Below, in pieces: positions 1 to 11,752 of a stretch of DNA of 64,000 nucleotides (positions are counted from its first letter, which is position 1; every line of letters starts with the position of its first letter). Source of the DNA: Komagataeibacter sp. FNDCF1 (lineage in GTDB: Bacteria > Pseudomonadota > Alphaproteobacteria > Acetobacterales > Acetobacteraceae); assembly GCF_021295335.1 (NCBI RefSeq), contig NZ_JAIWOT010000001.1:2937501-3001500 (forward strand), written 5' to 3'. Position numbers and translations under genes: made by a program. The notes below the pieces were generated by a model, which was not told the origin of the DNA, made no database searches, and saw nothing but the letters and a program-made list of their open reading frames with translations.

Positions 1-2567
<2,567 letters not shown>

Positions 2568-2681
2568 ATTCCATAGCCCCCTTGAAAGGGCAACACACAT
2601 GCACAGCAGTCATCCACTCTCAACACATGACAAAAAACACCAACCCATCCACATCCCCTCCCCATACCGGGGAGACTGGAT

Positions 2682-2800
2682 GACCTGGTGGCAATGGCGG
2701 GGAATGATCCACCCGATCCCATCCCGAACTCGGCCGTGAAATGCCCCAGCGCCCATGATACTGTGCCTCAAGGCACGGGAAAGTCGGTCGCCGCCAGGTC
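2682..2800 (+). rRNA. 5S ribosomal RNA
   Basis: The ends form the expected helix I: GACCTGGTGGC at the start pairs with GCCGCCAGGTC at the end. The internal block ATCCCATCCCGAACTCGGCC is the conserved loop B/helix III segment of 5S rRNA. The gene is about 119 nt, normal for bacteria, and sits about 115 nt after the 23S end in the usual order. Ends may be off by one or two bases. Confidence 0.95.
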
Positions 2801-2820
2801 TTCCAGTCTCCCCAAACAAA

Positions 2821-2897
<77 letters not shown>

Positions 2898-2926
2898 TGA
2901 ATATGTGTCTGATAAGACAGAAAAAA

Positions 2927-2952
2927 AGCCACCCCAACGGGTGGCTTTTTTT
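2927..2952 (+). terminator. Rho-independent terminator of the rRNA operon
   Basis: Stem AGCCACCC, loop CAAC, stem GGGTGGCT, preceded by a run of seven A and followed by seven T. It lies 30 nt after the initiator tRNA, so it ends the rRNA transcript. The flanking A and T runs would let it work in both directions. Confidence 0.93.
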
Positions 2953-3009
2953 GTGCCCAAAATCCCGCCCAGGATGCAAAGCGCAGCACGGTAGCTCAAG
3001 ACAGGACCT

Positions 3010-3395
3010 TCTTTCTCCTTTTCTCAGCCTCGGTTCGAGCAGGCGCAGGATATCCAGATAAAGCCCTTTCGCGGCATCAGGCAGGATAAGGTCGATCGGC
3101 TGCGGCATATCGTGGGCAAATGTCGTCACGGCATCCCCAATGCAGATATAAACCAGATCGGCCAGTCCGGCTTCTTGCAGGTTGGCCGCTGCGCTTGCGG
3201 CTTTCTGTGCGACAAACTCTGTTGTCACCACTGGTCTTGGCACCATTACCCCGTAGGGCAGCTGCCAGAAAGAGTGTTGAAACCCTGAACGCGATACCGG
3301 ACGCAATAATATGTCGGGCACTGCTGCTGCGCGCCAAAACTAAAGCAGGGCACCAAACCCAGGTGCGACTGGCATTCTGTCGCTGGTCATGGCCT
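3010..3395 (-). pseudogene. remnant of a class I O-methyltransferase
   Basis: Reading the minus strand in pieces gives a recognisable SAM-dependent O-methyltransferase core. One frame has ARSSSARHIIASGIAF followed by STLFLAAALRGNGAK (the nucleotide-binding segment). After a frameshift near 3235 comes VVTTEFVAQKAASAAANL, then LVYICIGDAVTTFAHD, then PIDLILPDAAKGLYLDILRL and LEPRLRKG, with a stop soon after. A short N-terminal piece (MTSDRMPVAPGFGALL, then stop) lies just upstream in the reading direction. Both ends and the acidic metal-binding signature are missing, so no active enzyme can be made. Family assignment is from motif order and is fairly secure; the ends are approximate. Confidence 0.72.
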
Positions 3396-3399
3396 GATA

Positions 3400-3935
3400 A
3401 AATCCGTGTTCTCCATCATGGTTCAATCCTGCTGACTGCGTGTCCGCATGTCGAACGGGATCCTGTTCAATGGTCTCGGAATGGAGATGTTCAAGAACCC
3501 GCTAAAGATCCGGTGTGAATTATGGACGCAAGAGGGGGCTGCTCATGGTAATTCTGCATCCAGAACTGGATGCAGATAAAAATGGTCCGCCGTTTTGCGC
3601 TGGCGTTACGCGCATATTTATGAAGATACCGACCTTGCTCCGACCCTACCCGATACGCCTGCCAGCGACGGTGTGTTGGTTTGCACTGAGAACCGCCCTC
3701 GGGTTTTCATCAGGAAGCGGGCCCGGCCGGATACTATTTCAGGCGCAGTAAGGCGAACGGTGAAGAATAGGGCCGTTCTGACTGTTTCTTCTTGGCGGGG
3801 CTTTGCTGGCACGGAACCTGTACCTGTCATTCCCCGGCCCAGGGATAGGGCAGCGGTGGGTCAGCAGATCGAGGAGCATTGTTGTCATCTTGCGGTCACC
3901 GAAGATGTCTTCTCATTCACTGAAGCCCGGACTGG
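3400..3935. other. decayed intergenic DNA, no gene recognised
   Basis: No open frame here has a convincing start, codon pattern or family motif on either strand. The stretch lies between the methyltransferase remnant and the TetR gene and is probably further decayed coding DNA. A plus-strand frame across 3595-4110 runs into the antisense of the TetR gene and was not accepted. Confidence 0.5.
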
Positions 3936-4646
3936 TTATGATGATGATACTGGCGCACCGCATCCGCGTCTGAAACCCGCAAGGAAAATCTGCACCGCAG
4001 ATGCAAAACGCGGGCGCATCGAGCACTCGCTCCATGATGTTTCCGATGCACAGGCCAGGTTCTGCAGCATCAGATCCCCGATCGTCATTCCGAACAGCAT
4101 GTTGCCGTAGACTGCAATATCTTCCACCACATAGCCCTCGCGCTGCACATAAGAGGCAAGCCACCGGGTCAGCACGTTATCCTTTCCGCCGCAACGCAGG
4201 CTTGTCAGGATCTGGCGAATGTCGGCCGATTCCTGTGATTCGGTAATCAGGGCACGGATCAGGCTGATCCGGTCCGGGCGCAGAATGACCTCCCCCAGCG
4301 CCAGGAGCAGGTCCGTCAGTTCGGCCGCCGGGTCATTGATGTTATGACAGAACGGGGCGGTGACATTGAACAGTCGGCTGCTGACCAGCGTATGGAACAG
4401 GTCCTGCTTGGAAGTGAACATCTGGTACAGCGTGCGCTTGGACATGGCGGAATGCTGCGCCACCCTGTCCATGGATGCGGCATGGTAACCACATTCCTGC
4501 AACACCGCGCTTGCGGCATCCAGTATGCGTTCACGGCGTTCGCATTCCTCCATTTCCGGTGGTCGGCCCGGGCCACGTCTGCGGCTGTCGCACCCTGTGG
4601 AGGGCGACAGTTGCACTTCATGTCCATTCTTACCCATTCTTAACAT
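3936..4646 (-). CDS. TetR/AcrR-family repressor of the adjacent RND efflux operon
   Basis: A 236-residue regulator. Residues about 36-82 form the TetR DNA-binding domain: RRERILDAASAVLQECGYHA, then the helix-turn-helix with SMDRVAQHSAMSKRTLYQMF and SKQDLFH. The C-terminal about 140 residues would be the ligand-binding and dimerisation domain, matching the AefR-like C-terminal type in general layout. It is transcribed away from the RND operon, the standard layout for AcrR/MexR-like local repressors that release on drug binding. The first about 30 residues are basic and variable, so the true start could be the later Met at residue 32 (MEECERRERI). Its ligand cannot be told from sequence. Confidence 0.9.
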   Translation of the reverse strand: MLRMGKNGHEVQLSPSTGCDSRRRGPGRPPEMEECERRERILDAASAVLQECGYHAASMDRVAQHSAMSKRTLYQMFTSKQDLFHTLVSSRLFNVTAPFCHNINDPAAELTDLLLALGEVILRPDRISLIRALITESQESADIRQILTSLRCGGKDNVLTRWLASYVQREGYVVEDIAVYGNMLFGMTIGDLMLQNLACASETSWSECSMRPRFASAVQIFLAGFRRGCGAPVSSS

Positions 4647-4710
4647 GCTCCGACCATTTTGCCCAAAAGCCCAGCTTGACCGCCTTATGGAGACGATATA
4701 GTTTTCTATT

Positions 4711-4742
4711 CATTGAAAACCAAACGGTTTCGTTATTTGGCT
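4711..4742. promoter_or_regulatory. candidate TetR operator and promoter region of the efflux operon
   Basis: The AT-rich gap between the divergent repressor and efflux genes contains overlapping inverted repeats: AAACC-aaac-GGTTT (4717-4730), and CCAAA (4720-4724) facing TTTGG (4736-4740). TetR proteins bind such short palindromes within the promoters they repress. That this is the actual operator is an inference from position and symmetry. Confidence 0.45.
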
Positions 4743-4827
4743 TTCTTATGGCGGCCCTGCGCGGCAACGGCACGGACGCTACCCGGAAACATATTTTATA
4801 TAACGGCAGACAGGCCGGTTGGTGACC

Positions 4828-5970
4828 ATGATGCATTATTCCCGTATCGTAGCCCCGGCGGCATTGATACTGGCCCTTTCGGCCTGCCAGCGGCATGCCG
4901 GTCCGTCCAGGCTGCCGCCCCAGCCGGTCAAGGTCGTGACACTCCATGCGCAGCCGGTGCAGATCACGACCCTGTTGCCCGGTCGTACCGAAGCATTCGA
5001 AATCGCACAGGTGCGTCCGCAGGTCAGCGGCGTGATCCAGAAGCGCCTGTTTGTCGAAGGCACGGACGTGGAGGCAGGCCAGCAGCTGTACCAGATCGAC
5101 CCCAGTATCTACCAGGCTGCCGTGGATAGCGCGCAGGGCCAGCTCCTGCACGCCCAGGCCAGCGAGGTGACGGCCCGCGCCAAACTGAACCGTTACGGAC
5201 CGCTGCTCAGGGCCCATGCCATAAGCCAGCAGGAATATGATGATGCCCTTGCCACCGAACGTGCGGCACAGGGTGATATCCAGTCCGCCAGGGGCCAGCT
5301 TGAGCGCGCTACGGTCGATCTGGGCTATACGCACATGAACGCGCCCATTACCGGCCGGATTGGCCGCTCGATCCTGACCGTGGGCGCTTTGGTAACCGCC
5401 AACCAGACCAATAACGTTGCGATCGTGACCCGGCTCGACCCGATTTATGTGGATGTGAACCTGCCCGCGACCGAACTGCTGCGCTTCAGGCGCGAACTGG
5501 CGCAGGGGCGGCTGACCCGCGCGGGCGACAATGCCGCCAGCATTACCATAGCGCTTGAGGACGGAACGACATACGAGCATGCCGGACGCATGGAATTCTC
5601 GGAAGTGAACGTGGATGAATCCACGGCCACCGTTGTGGTGCGTGCGGTCATGCCCAACCCCGAGCGCCTGCTGCTGCCGGGCATGTACGTGCATGCCCGC
5701 CTGGCCGAAGGTCTGGACCCCAATGCCCTGCTGGTTCCGCAGGAAGGCGTGCAGCGCAACTCCCACGGTGACCCGCAGGTCTGGGTGGTGGATGCGGATA
5801 ACAAGGTCAGCATCCGCCCGGTTGTGGTTGGACAGGCGATCGGCACGGACTGGCTGGTGACGGATGGCCTGAAAAGTGGCGAGCGCGTTGTGGTGGAAGG
5901 GGTGCTGAAAATCCACCCCGGCGACACGGTGGCGCCAGGCGATGCGGCTGCTCCGGCCAAGGCAGGATAA
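4828..5970 (+). CDS. RND efflux periplasmic adaptor lipoprotein (AcrA/MexA type)
   Basis: The membrane-fusion subunit that links the inner-membrane pump to the outer-membrane channel. The N-terminus is a lipoprotein signal with a hydrophobic stretch ending in the lipobox LSAC (Cys20 from this start), so it is lipid-anchored in the inner membrane facing the periplasm. The barrel-sandwich half-motifs are visible: VRPQVSGVIQKRLFVEGTDV and later VDLGYTHMNAPITGRIGRS, flanking a coiled-coil hairpin. Length (380 residues) is typical. An in-frame TTG at 4819 precedes the two ATG codons at 4828 and 4831; an ATG start is preferred. It lies 6 nt before the pump gene, so the two are co-transcribed. Confidence 0.95.
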   Translation: MMHYSRIVAPAALILALSACQRHAGPSRLPPQPVKVVTLHAQPVQITTLLPGRTEAFEIAQVRPQVSGVIQKRLFVEGTDVEAGQQLYQIDPSIYQAAVDSAQGQLLHAQASEVTARAKLNRYGPLLRAHAISQQEYDDALATERAAQGDIQSARGQLERATVDLGYTHMNAPITGRIGRSILTVGALVTANQTNNVAIVTRLDPIYVDVNLPATELLRFRRELAQGRLTRAGDNAASITIALEDGTTYEHAGRMEFSEVNVDESTATVVVRAVMPNPERLLLPGMYVHARLAEGLDPNALLVPQEGVQRNSHGDPQVWVVDADNKVSIRPVVVGQAIGTDWLVTDGLKSGERVVVEGVLKIHPGDTVAPGDAAAPAKAG

Positions 5971-5976
5971 CGTCCC

Positions 5977-8900
5977 ATGTCGCTTTCCCGTTTCTTTATC
6001 GACCGGCCTGTCTTCGCGTGGGTGATCGGACTGATCATCATGCTTGTGGGCGGGGTCTCGATCTTCCGGCTGCCAATCGCGCAGTATCCCTCCATCGCGC
6101 CGCCACAGATCGCCATAACCGTCACCTATCCCGGTGCATCCGCCGATACGGTAAACGATACGGTCGTGCGCCCGATCCTGCAGCAGATGTTCGGGCTTGA
6201 CCATCTGGAGTACATTTCCTCGCAGTCCTACGCCTCGGGGCAGATGGAAATCGACCTGACTTTCGCACAGGGCACCAACCCCGACATCGCGCAGGTGCAG
6301 GTGCAGAACAAGCTGCAGCTGGCCCAGCCCAAGCTGCCGCAGGAAGTCACGGCCCAGGGCCTAAGCATTACCAAGGCCGTCAAGAACTTCATGATGGTCA
6401 TCGCCTTCATCTCGACCGATAACAGCATGACGGGTGCTGACATCGCGGATTACGTGGCCTCGAACATTTCCGACCCGCTCAGCCGTGTGACCGGCGTGGG
6501 TGACCACACGCTGTTCGGCGCGGAATATGCCATGCGCATCTGGCTCGACCCCTCAAAGCTGTACAAGTACGGCCTGACGGTAGGTGATGTGCAGACCGCG
6601 ATCCAGACGCAGAACATACAGGTCTCGTCCGGTGAACTGGGGGGCGTGCCCGCCGTGAAGGGCGCGCGGCTGGATGCGACCATCATCGGCCCGACCCGCC
6701 TGCACTCGCCCGAGGAATTCGAGAAGATCCTGCTCAAGGTGCAGCAGGACGGTTCGCAGGTACGCATACGCGACGTGGCGCATGTGGAACTGGGGCCACA
6801 GACCTACAACACCCATTCCTTCTACAACAACATGCCCGCCTCGGGCATGGCGCTGAAGCTTGCGCCGGGCGCCAACCAGCTCCAGACCGAAACGGCGGTG
6901 CGCCAGCAAATCCATGAACTGGAGCAGTTCTTCCCGCCGGGGCTGAAAACCGTCTACCCGCTGGATACCGAGCCGTTCATCGTGCTGTCGATCAAGGAAG
7001 TGGTCATCACGCTGGCCGAGGCGATCGTGCTGGTCTTCCTGGTGATGCTGGTTTTCCTGCAGAATTTCCGCGCCACCCTGATCCCCACCATCGCGGTGCC
7101 GGTGGTCCTGCTGGGTACGTTCGGTGTTCTTGCCGTCCTTGGCTTTTCCATCAATACGCTGACCATGCTGGCCATGGTGCTGGCGGTGGGCCTGCTGGTG
7201 GATGACGCCATTGTCGTGGTCGAGAATGTCGAGCGCGTCATGACGGAAAAGAACCTCTCCCCGCCCGAGGCGGCCCGCCAGTCGATGGATGAAATCTCGG
7301 GCGCGCTGGTCGGCATCGTGCTGGTGCTGACGGCGGTGTTCCTGCCCATGGCCGCCTTTGGTGGTTCCACGGGGGTGATCTACCGGCAGTTCTCCATCAC
7401 CATTGTCGCGGCCATGTGGCTGTCGGTGCTGGTGGCCATGGTCATGACACCGGCCCTGTGCGCCACCATGCTCAAGCCCGGCACGCATGAAAAGACAACC
7501 GGGGCGGCAGGCTGGTTCAACCGCCATTTCACCCGCCTGACCAATGGCTACCAGAAGGGCGTGACCCGCGTGCTGGGCCGTAGCGGCCTGTCCATGCTGG
7601 TGTTCGTGCTCATTACGGCGGGGGTCGGCTTCCTGTTCATGCGCCTGCCCGCCGGCTTCCTGCCCGATGAGGATCAGGGCCTGATCTTTGGCCAGGTCAC
7701 CATGCCGCCCAGTTCCACCCTGGAGCAGACGGCGCAGGTCAACCACATGGTGGCGGACTATATCCTCAAGACCGAAGGCAGGAATGTCGAATCCGTCTAT
7801 TCCATGAACGGCTTCAACTTTGCAGGCCAGGGGCAGAGTGCTGGCGCCTTCTTCATCCGGCTCAAGGACTGGGATGATCGCCCCGCCGCATCACAGACAT
7901 CGGCTGCGATCGCCATGCGCATCATGATGCATTTCTGGATGAACCCGGTCGCCCAGATCTTTGCCATCAACCCGCCCGCCGTGCTGGAACTGGGCAATGC
8001 CACGGGCTTCGACCTGGAACTGGAGGATCGTGGCCATCTGGGGCACGCCAGGATGCTGGCGGCACGTAACATGGTGCTAGGCCTTGCGGCAAAGGACCAT
8101 CGCCTGACCGCCGTGCGCCCCAACGGGATGGAGGACGCGCCACAGTACCACCTGGATATCGACCGTGAGAAGGCCAACGCCCTTGGCATCACCATTGCCG
8201 ATATCAACACCACCATCGAGGGCGCGCTGGGGTCGATCTATGTCAACCAGTTCCTGCGCGATGACCGTGTGAAGCAGGTCTATATCCAGGGCGAACCCGA
8301 TGCGCGCATGATCCCTGATGACCTGAACAGATGGTACATCCGCAACGCAACCGGCGGGATGGTGCCGTTCAATGCCTTCGTGTCCGGGCAGTGGATCATG
8401 GGCCCGCAGAAGGTTGAGGATTATAATGGACTGAATTCATTTGAAATTCTTGGACAGCCTGCTGCCGGCTACAGTTCGGGTGATTCCATTGCCGCCATCA
8501 GGGATGTGCTGGCCAAGCTGCCCCCCGGCGTGGGATACGAGTGGACCGGCCTGTCTTACGAGCAGATGGCATCCGGTGCATCCACCGGCCCGCTTTATGC
8601 GCTGGCGCTCATTGTCATCCTGTTCTGCCTGGCGGCGCTGTATGAAAGCTGGGCCATCCCGTTTGCCGTGCTGCTGGTCATCCCGCTGGGCGTGCTGGGC
8701 GCCATTGTCGCAACGCTTGGGCGCGGGCTGGCCAATGACGTCTATTTCCAGGTCGGGCTGCTGACCACGGTGGGGCTGGCGGTAAAGAACGCCATCCTGA
8801 TCGTGGAATTCGCCAAGGCATTTTTCGAGAACGGGGCCACACTGGAAGATTCCGTGCTGGAAGCCGGGCGCGAGCGCCTGCGCCCCATCCTCATGACGTC

Positions 8901-9102
8901 CATCGCTTTCGTCGTGGGTGTGTTCCCGCTGGCCATCGCCACGGGGGCGGGATCGGCCGCGCGCGTGGCAATCGGCACCGCGGTGGTCGGGGGCATGGTT
9001 ACGGCGACCCTGCTGGCCGTTTATTTCGTACCGCTGTTCTTTGTGGTGGTGCTGCGCCTGTTCCGGGTAAAGCGCCTGTCCGAACGGACAAAGGGAGAGT
9101 AA
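5977..9102 (+). CDS. RND multidrug efflux pump, inner-membrane subunit (AcrB/MexB, HAE1 type)
   Basis: A 1041-residue proton-driven antiporter, the length of AcrB. It starts with the family N-terminus (MSLSRFFIDRPVFAWVIGLI). The proton-relay residues are present: GLLVDDAIVVVENVERVM with Asp409-Asp410 in TM4, and Lys937 in AVKNAILIVEF in TM10. Two large periplasmic loops (about 40-330 and 560-870) form the porter domain, and the phenylalanine-rich binding pocket region is intact. It would export hydrophobic or amphipathic compounds through the partner channel. It overlaps the outer-membrane factor gene by one base (TAATG), so all three subunits form one operon. Substrate range cannot be read from sequence. 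Confidence 0.97.
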   Translation: MSLSRFFIDRPVFAWVIGLIIMLVGGVSIFRLPIAQYPSIAPPQIAITVTYPGASADTVNDTVVRPILQQMFGLDHLEYISSQSYASGQMEIDLTFAQGTNPDIAQVQVQNKLQLAQPKLPQEVTAQGLSITKAVKNFMMVIAFISTDNSMTGADIADYVASNISDPLSRVTGVGDHTLFGAEYAMRIWLDPSKLYKYGLTVGDVQTAIQTQNIQVSSGELGGVPAVKGARLDATIIGPTRLHSPEEFEKILLKVQQDGSQVRIRDVAHVELGPQTYNTHSFYNNMPASGMALKLAPGANQLQTETAVRQQIHELEQFFPPGLKTVYPLDTEPFIVLSIKEVVITLAEAIVLVFLVMLVFLQNFRATLIPTIAVPVVLLGTFGVLAVLGFSINTLTMLAMVLAVGLLVDDAIVVVENVERVMTEKNLSPPEAARQSMDEISGALVGIVLVLTAVFLPMAAFGGSTGVIYRQFSITIVAAMWLSVLVAMVMTPALCATMLKPGTHEKTTGAAGWFNRHFTRLTNGYQKGVTRVLGRSGLSMLVFVLITAGVGFLFMRLPAGFLPDEDQGLIFGQVTMPPSSTLEQTAQVNHMVADYILKTEGRNVESVYSMNGFNFAGQGQSAGAFFIRLKDWDDRPAASQTSAAIAMRIMMHFWMNPVAQIFAINPPAVLELGNATGFDLELEDRGHLGHARMLAARNMVLGLAAKDHRLTAVRPNGMEDAPQYHLDIDREKANALGITIADINTTIEGALGSIYVNQFLRDDRVKQVYIQGEPDARMIPDDLNRWYIRNATGGMVPFNAFVSGQWIMGPQKVEDYNGLNSFEILGQPAAGYSSGDSIAAIRDVLAKLPPGVGYEWTGLSYEQMASGASTGPLYALALIVILFCLAALYESWAIPFAVLLVIPLGVLGAIVATLGRGLANDVYFQVGLLTTVGLAVKNAILIVEFAKAFFENGATLEDSVLEAGRERLRPILMTSIAFVVGVFPLAIATGAGSAARVAIGTAVVGGMVTATLLAVYFVPLFFVVVLRLFRVKRLSERTKGE

Positions 9103-10607
9103 TGCAGATGACCGTTCTCTCCACATTCAGGCGGGCAGGCATGGCTGGCATGGCGGGCCTGCTGCTGGCGGGCTGCACCATGATCCCGCATTACAGGCGC
9201 CCCACCCCGCCAATGGCACGGACGTGGCCTGCTTACGCCAATACCGGCCAGCCGGTGGTGGAAAACCCGCTGGCGGCGGATCTGGGCTGGGCGGAATTCT
9301 TTACCGATCCGCGGCTGCGCGCGCTTATTGCCATCGCCATACGTGAAAACCGTGACCTGCGGCAGGCGGCGGCCGATATCCGCCGTGCGCAGGGGCAGTT
9401 CGATATCCAGCATGCCGGACTGTTCCCGGCCATCGGTGGCGGGGGAGAGGCGATATTCCAGGCACCGTCAGGTGCGGCAGGTCTGAGCTTCGCGCCGGGG
9501 CTGGATACCGGCAACCCGCCCTTGTTCAAATATTTCCAGATGGGGGTCGGTGTCTCGTCGTACGAGATCGACCTGTTCGGCCGCATCCGCAGCCTGTCGC
9601 GTGAGGCGGCCGAGCATGCGCTGATGCAGCGCGAGAATGCCCGCTCCATGCTCATCAGCATCATCTCGCAGGTGGCCACGGCCTATATCTCATGGCTGGG
9701 CGATCAGGCGCAATTGCACCTGTCCGACGAGACCATGGCCTCCCAGCAGGCCACGCTGGACATGGTCAGGGCCCGTTTTGCCCATGGCGAGACGGATGAG
9801 ATGACCGTGCGCCAGACCGAGACACAGGTGGCGCAGAGTGGCGCCTTCCGCGATGAATCGCGCCGGCATGTGGCACAGGATGAAAACCTGGTCACGCTGC
9901 TGATCGGCCAGCCGATTCCCGACAACCTGCCCCCCGCCCGCCCGCTGGGGGAACAGACCATCATGCAGGACCTGCCGCCGGGCCTGCCGGCCGAGGTGCT
10001 GGAACACCGGCCCGACATCATGTCCGCCGAGCATGACCTGCTGGCCGCCAATGCGGATATCGGGGCCGCCAAGGCCGCCTTCTACCCGCGCATAACCCTT
10101 ACGGCATCGGACGGGATCAGCAGCCTGCAGCCGCACAGGCTGTTCACCTCGGCCGCCACCACATGGGGCGTGTCGCCCCAGCTGCAGGTGCCCCTGCTCA
10201 ACTGGGGCCAGAACAGCGGTAACCTGAAGGCATCGCGCGCCATGCGGGCCGCCAAGGCGGCGGCGTATGAAAAGGCCGTGCAGTCCGCTTTCCGCGAGGT
10301 GGCGGACGCACTGGCCGCGCGGGATACCTATCGTGACGAGACGGGACAGATGGACCGATATGTCTCGACCACAGGAGATGCCTATCGCCTGGCGATGCTG
10401 CGCTACAGGGCGGGGACGGATTCGTACCTGACCTCGCTGGTTTCGCAGCGTAATTACCTTCAGGCCCAGCAGTGGCAGATCACGATTGCGGTCTCGCGCT
10501 ACCAGAACCTAGTCACGCTCTACCGCGCGCTGGGTGGCGGGTGGACCGAGCACACGCCGAAACAGCCTGCGCCCGGGAGCCAGAAGGCGCCGGTCCGCAA
10601 AGGATAA
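9102..10607 (+). CDS. RND efflux outer-membrane factor (OprM/NodT type lipoprotein)
   Basis: The channel subunit that completes the tripartite pump. The N-terminal signal ends in the lipobox LLAGC, so the mature protein is acylated. Two outer-membrane efflux protein repeats are visible, with the conserved YEIDLFGRIRSLSREAAEHA in the first and NWGQNSGNLKASRAMRAAKA in the second. At 501 residues it is slightly longer than OprM, the excess being a Pro/Gln/Lys-rich C-terminal tail. The start overlaps the pump stop codon by one base; a second ATG at 9108 is an alternative. The operon ends at an intergenic palindrome that also faces arfB. Confidence 0.95.
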   Translation: MQMTVLSTFRRAGMAGMAGLLLAGCTMIPHYRRPTPPMARTWPAYANTGQPVVENPLAADLGWAEFFTDPRLRALIAIAIRENRDLRQAAADIRRAQGQFDIQHAGLFPAIGGGGEAIFQAPSGAAGLSFAPGLDTGNPPLFKYFQMGVGVSSYEIDLFGRIRSLSREAAEHALMQRENARSMLISIISQVATAYISWLGDQAQLHLSDETMASQQATLDMVRARFAHGETDEMTVRQTETQVAQSGAFRDESRRHVAQDENLVTLLIGQPIPDNLPPARPLGEQTIMQDLPPGLPAEVLEHRPDIMSAEHDLLAANADIGAAKAAFYPRITLTASDGISSLQPHRLFTSAATTWGVSPQLQVPLLNWGQNSGNLKASRAMRAAKAAAYEKAVQSAFREVADALAARDTYRDETGQMDRYVSTTGDAYRLAMLRYRAGTDSYLTSLVSQRNYLQAQQWQITIAVSRYQNLVTLYRALGGGWTEHTPKQPAPGSQKAPVRKG

Positions 10608-10617
10608 TTGCCGGACT

Positions 10618-10676
10618 GAAAAAGCTTCAAGGAACGCCGCCTGTCTGGAAAAAGGCGGCATCCGGAAACTTTTATC
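10618..10676. repeat. intergenic GC-rich palindrome, copy 1
   Basis: Core inverted repeat GCCGCCT (10636-10642) and AGGCGGC (10653-10659), with an outer partial repeat of AAAAGCTTC against GGAAACTTTT. The sequence GGAACGCCGCCT, then GGAAAAAGGCGGCA, then CCGGAA is shared with copies near 21128 and 52021. It lies between the convergent ends of the efflux operon and arfB, so it probably works as a two-way terminator or is a REP-like element. Confidence 0.8.
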
Positions 10677-10709
10677 ACTTTCATCAGGCGGCTGCGCGTA
10701 TGCGTGCCT

Positions 10710-11117
10710 TCAGTCCGTAAAGCGGCCGCTACGCCCCTGCTTGATCCGGCTGCGGTGCTGCTTGCTGTCCAGCCGCTTGCGGCGCTGGCTGCGTGAGGGG
10801 CGGGTGGGCACGCGATAGGCCTGCACCGTGCTGGCTTCCCCGATCATCTCGTGCAGGCGGCTCACCGCATCCTCCCGGTTGCGGGTCTGGCTGCGGAAGC
10901 GGCGCGCGGTCAGCACGATCACGCCATCGCCGGTCATCCGGCTGCCTGCCACCTCCATCAGCCTGTGCTTGGTGCGGGGGGGCAGGGAGGGCGAATTGCG
11001 TACGTCAAAGCGCAGCTGGGCAGCGGTCGCTACCTTGTTGACGTTCTGCCCACCCGGACCGGAGGCCAGGATGTAGGTCACATGTAATTCATCATCGGGA
11101 ATGACGGGGGGCGACAT
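10710..11117 (-). CDS. arfB: alternative ribosome-rescue factor ArfB (peptidyl-tRNA hydrolase)
   Basis: A 135-residue class I release-factor-like protein that frees ribosomes stalled on mRNAs lacking a stop codon. The catalytic GGQ is seen in ILASGPGGQNVNKVATAAQL near residues 17-36. The C-terminus is a flexible basic tail (SRSQRRKRLDSKQHRSRIKQ), the feature that separates ArfB/YaeJ from true release factors and that enters the empty mRNA channel. Length matches the family. It is convergent with the efflux operon. Confidence 0.94.
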   Translation of the reverse strand: MSPPVIPDDELHVTYILASGPGGQNVNKVATAAQLRFDVRNSPSLPPRTKHRLMEVAGSRMTGDGVIVLTARRFRSQTRNREDAVSRLHEMIGEASTVQAYRVPTRPSRSQRRKRLDSKQHRSRIKQGRSGRFTD

Positions 11118-11250
11118 GGCGGTTTACGGTCCTGAAGCGTGGGAGATCCATCACAGGCTGATGGGCGGCCCTGCGCGGGCAGCATTGCTGCGCTGGCCGT
11201 TTGCCATCACCATGTATGCCACATGATGACAGGAGCGGAGTAGCGTAATC

Positions 11251-11535
11251 ATGAACGAACAGGCAATAACCGACCAGCTGCGCAAGGCGCTTGCGCAGGC
11301 CGCTGGCGATGCGGCGCAGGCCAAGGTCATGCCTGTCGTCAAGATGATTGCGGCCCAGCAGCTTGTGGTCATGGACCTCATGCAGATGCTGGTGGAGGCT
11401 AAGGTGCTGCACGCCGATGAGATCGCGGCCCGCATGCGCCACCACATGGAACATACCGACCCCAGGGACATGGCGGCGCGAACCCTGTTCGAGCAGGTGC
11501 GTTCGCGCTTTGCCACGACTGGCAAGGCACCCTGA
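11251..11535 (+). CDS. small protein of unknown function
   Basis: A 94-residue soluble, helix-rich protein. I do not recognise a family. Most of the length is predicted amphipathic helix (MNEQAITDQLRKALAQAAGD, then MIAAQQLVVMDLMQMLVEAK), with no signal peptide or membrane segment. The ATG follows GGAGCGGAG, a usable ribosome-binding site about 12 nt upstream. It heads a run of three small plus-strand genes with gaps of 22 and 39 nt that may be one transcript. Codon use is like the neighbours, which supports a real gene. Confidence 0.6.
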   Translation: MNEQAITDQLRKALAQAAGDAAQAKVMPVVKMIAAQQLVVMDLMQMLVEAKVLHADEIAARMRHHMEHTDPRDMAARTLFEQVRSRFATTGKAP

Positions 11536-11557
11536 TACCGTAAGGAACGTGTTGCAG

Positions 11558-11713
11558 ATGGCTGATCATCTTCCCGCCCTGCGGGCTGAAATCGTGGCGC
11601 TGAAGGCGGAGCTTGCGCGTGTGCGTGACGAACTGGCCGTCGCCCGCAAGACCATACAGGACCAGAATCTGAAACTGCGGCGTGACCAGACACGTCCCCC
11701 CACCGCACGCTGA
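11558..11713 (+). CDS. 51-residue coiled-coil miniprotein
   Basis: A very short ORF reading MADHLPALRAEIVALKAELA and onward with regular heptad spacing of Leu, Val and Ala, ending in a basic tail. It looks like a single parallel coiled-coil helix. TAAGGAACG, an acceptable ribosome-binding site, lies about 10 nt before the ATG. It sits 22 nt after the preceding small gene in the same direction. No family is recognised. Partner binding is the likely role given the coiled coil, but that is inference. Confidence 0.5.
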   Translation: MADHLPALRAEIVALKAELARVRDELAVARKTIQDQNLKLRRDQTRPPTAR

Positions 11714-11752
11714 TGGCGTGGCGCATGGTGGCATGACAGGGAATTTTCAATC

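Noticed and set aside
4630-6204. 524-codon minus-strand frame opposite the efflux adaptor
   Set aside because: His/Gln/Arg-rich antisense product of a high-GC gene; the plus-strand gene has clear AcrA motifs.
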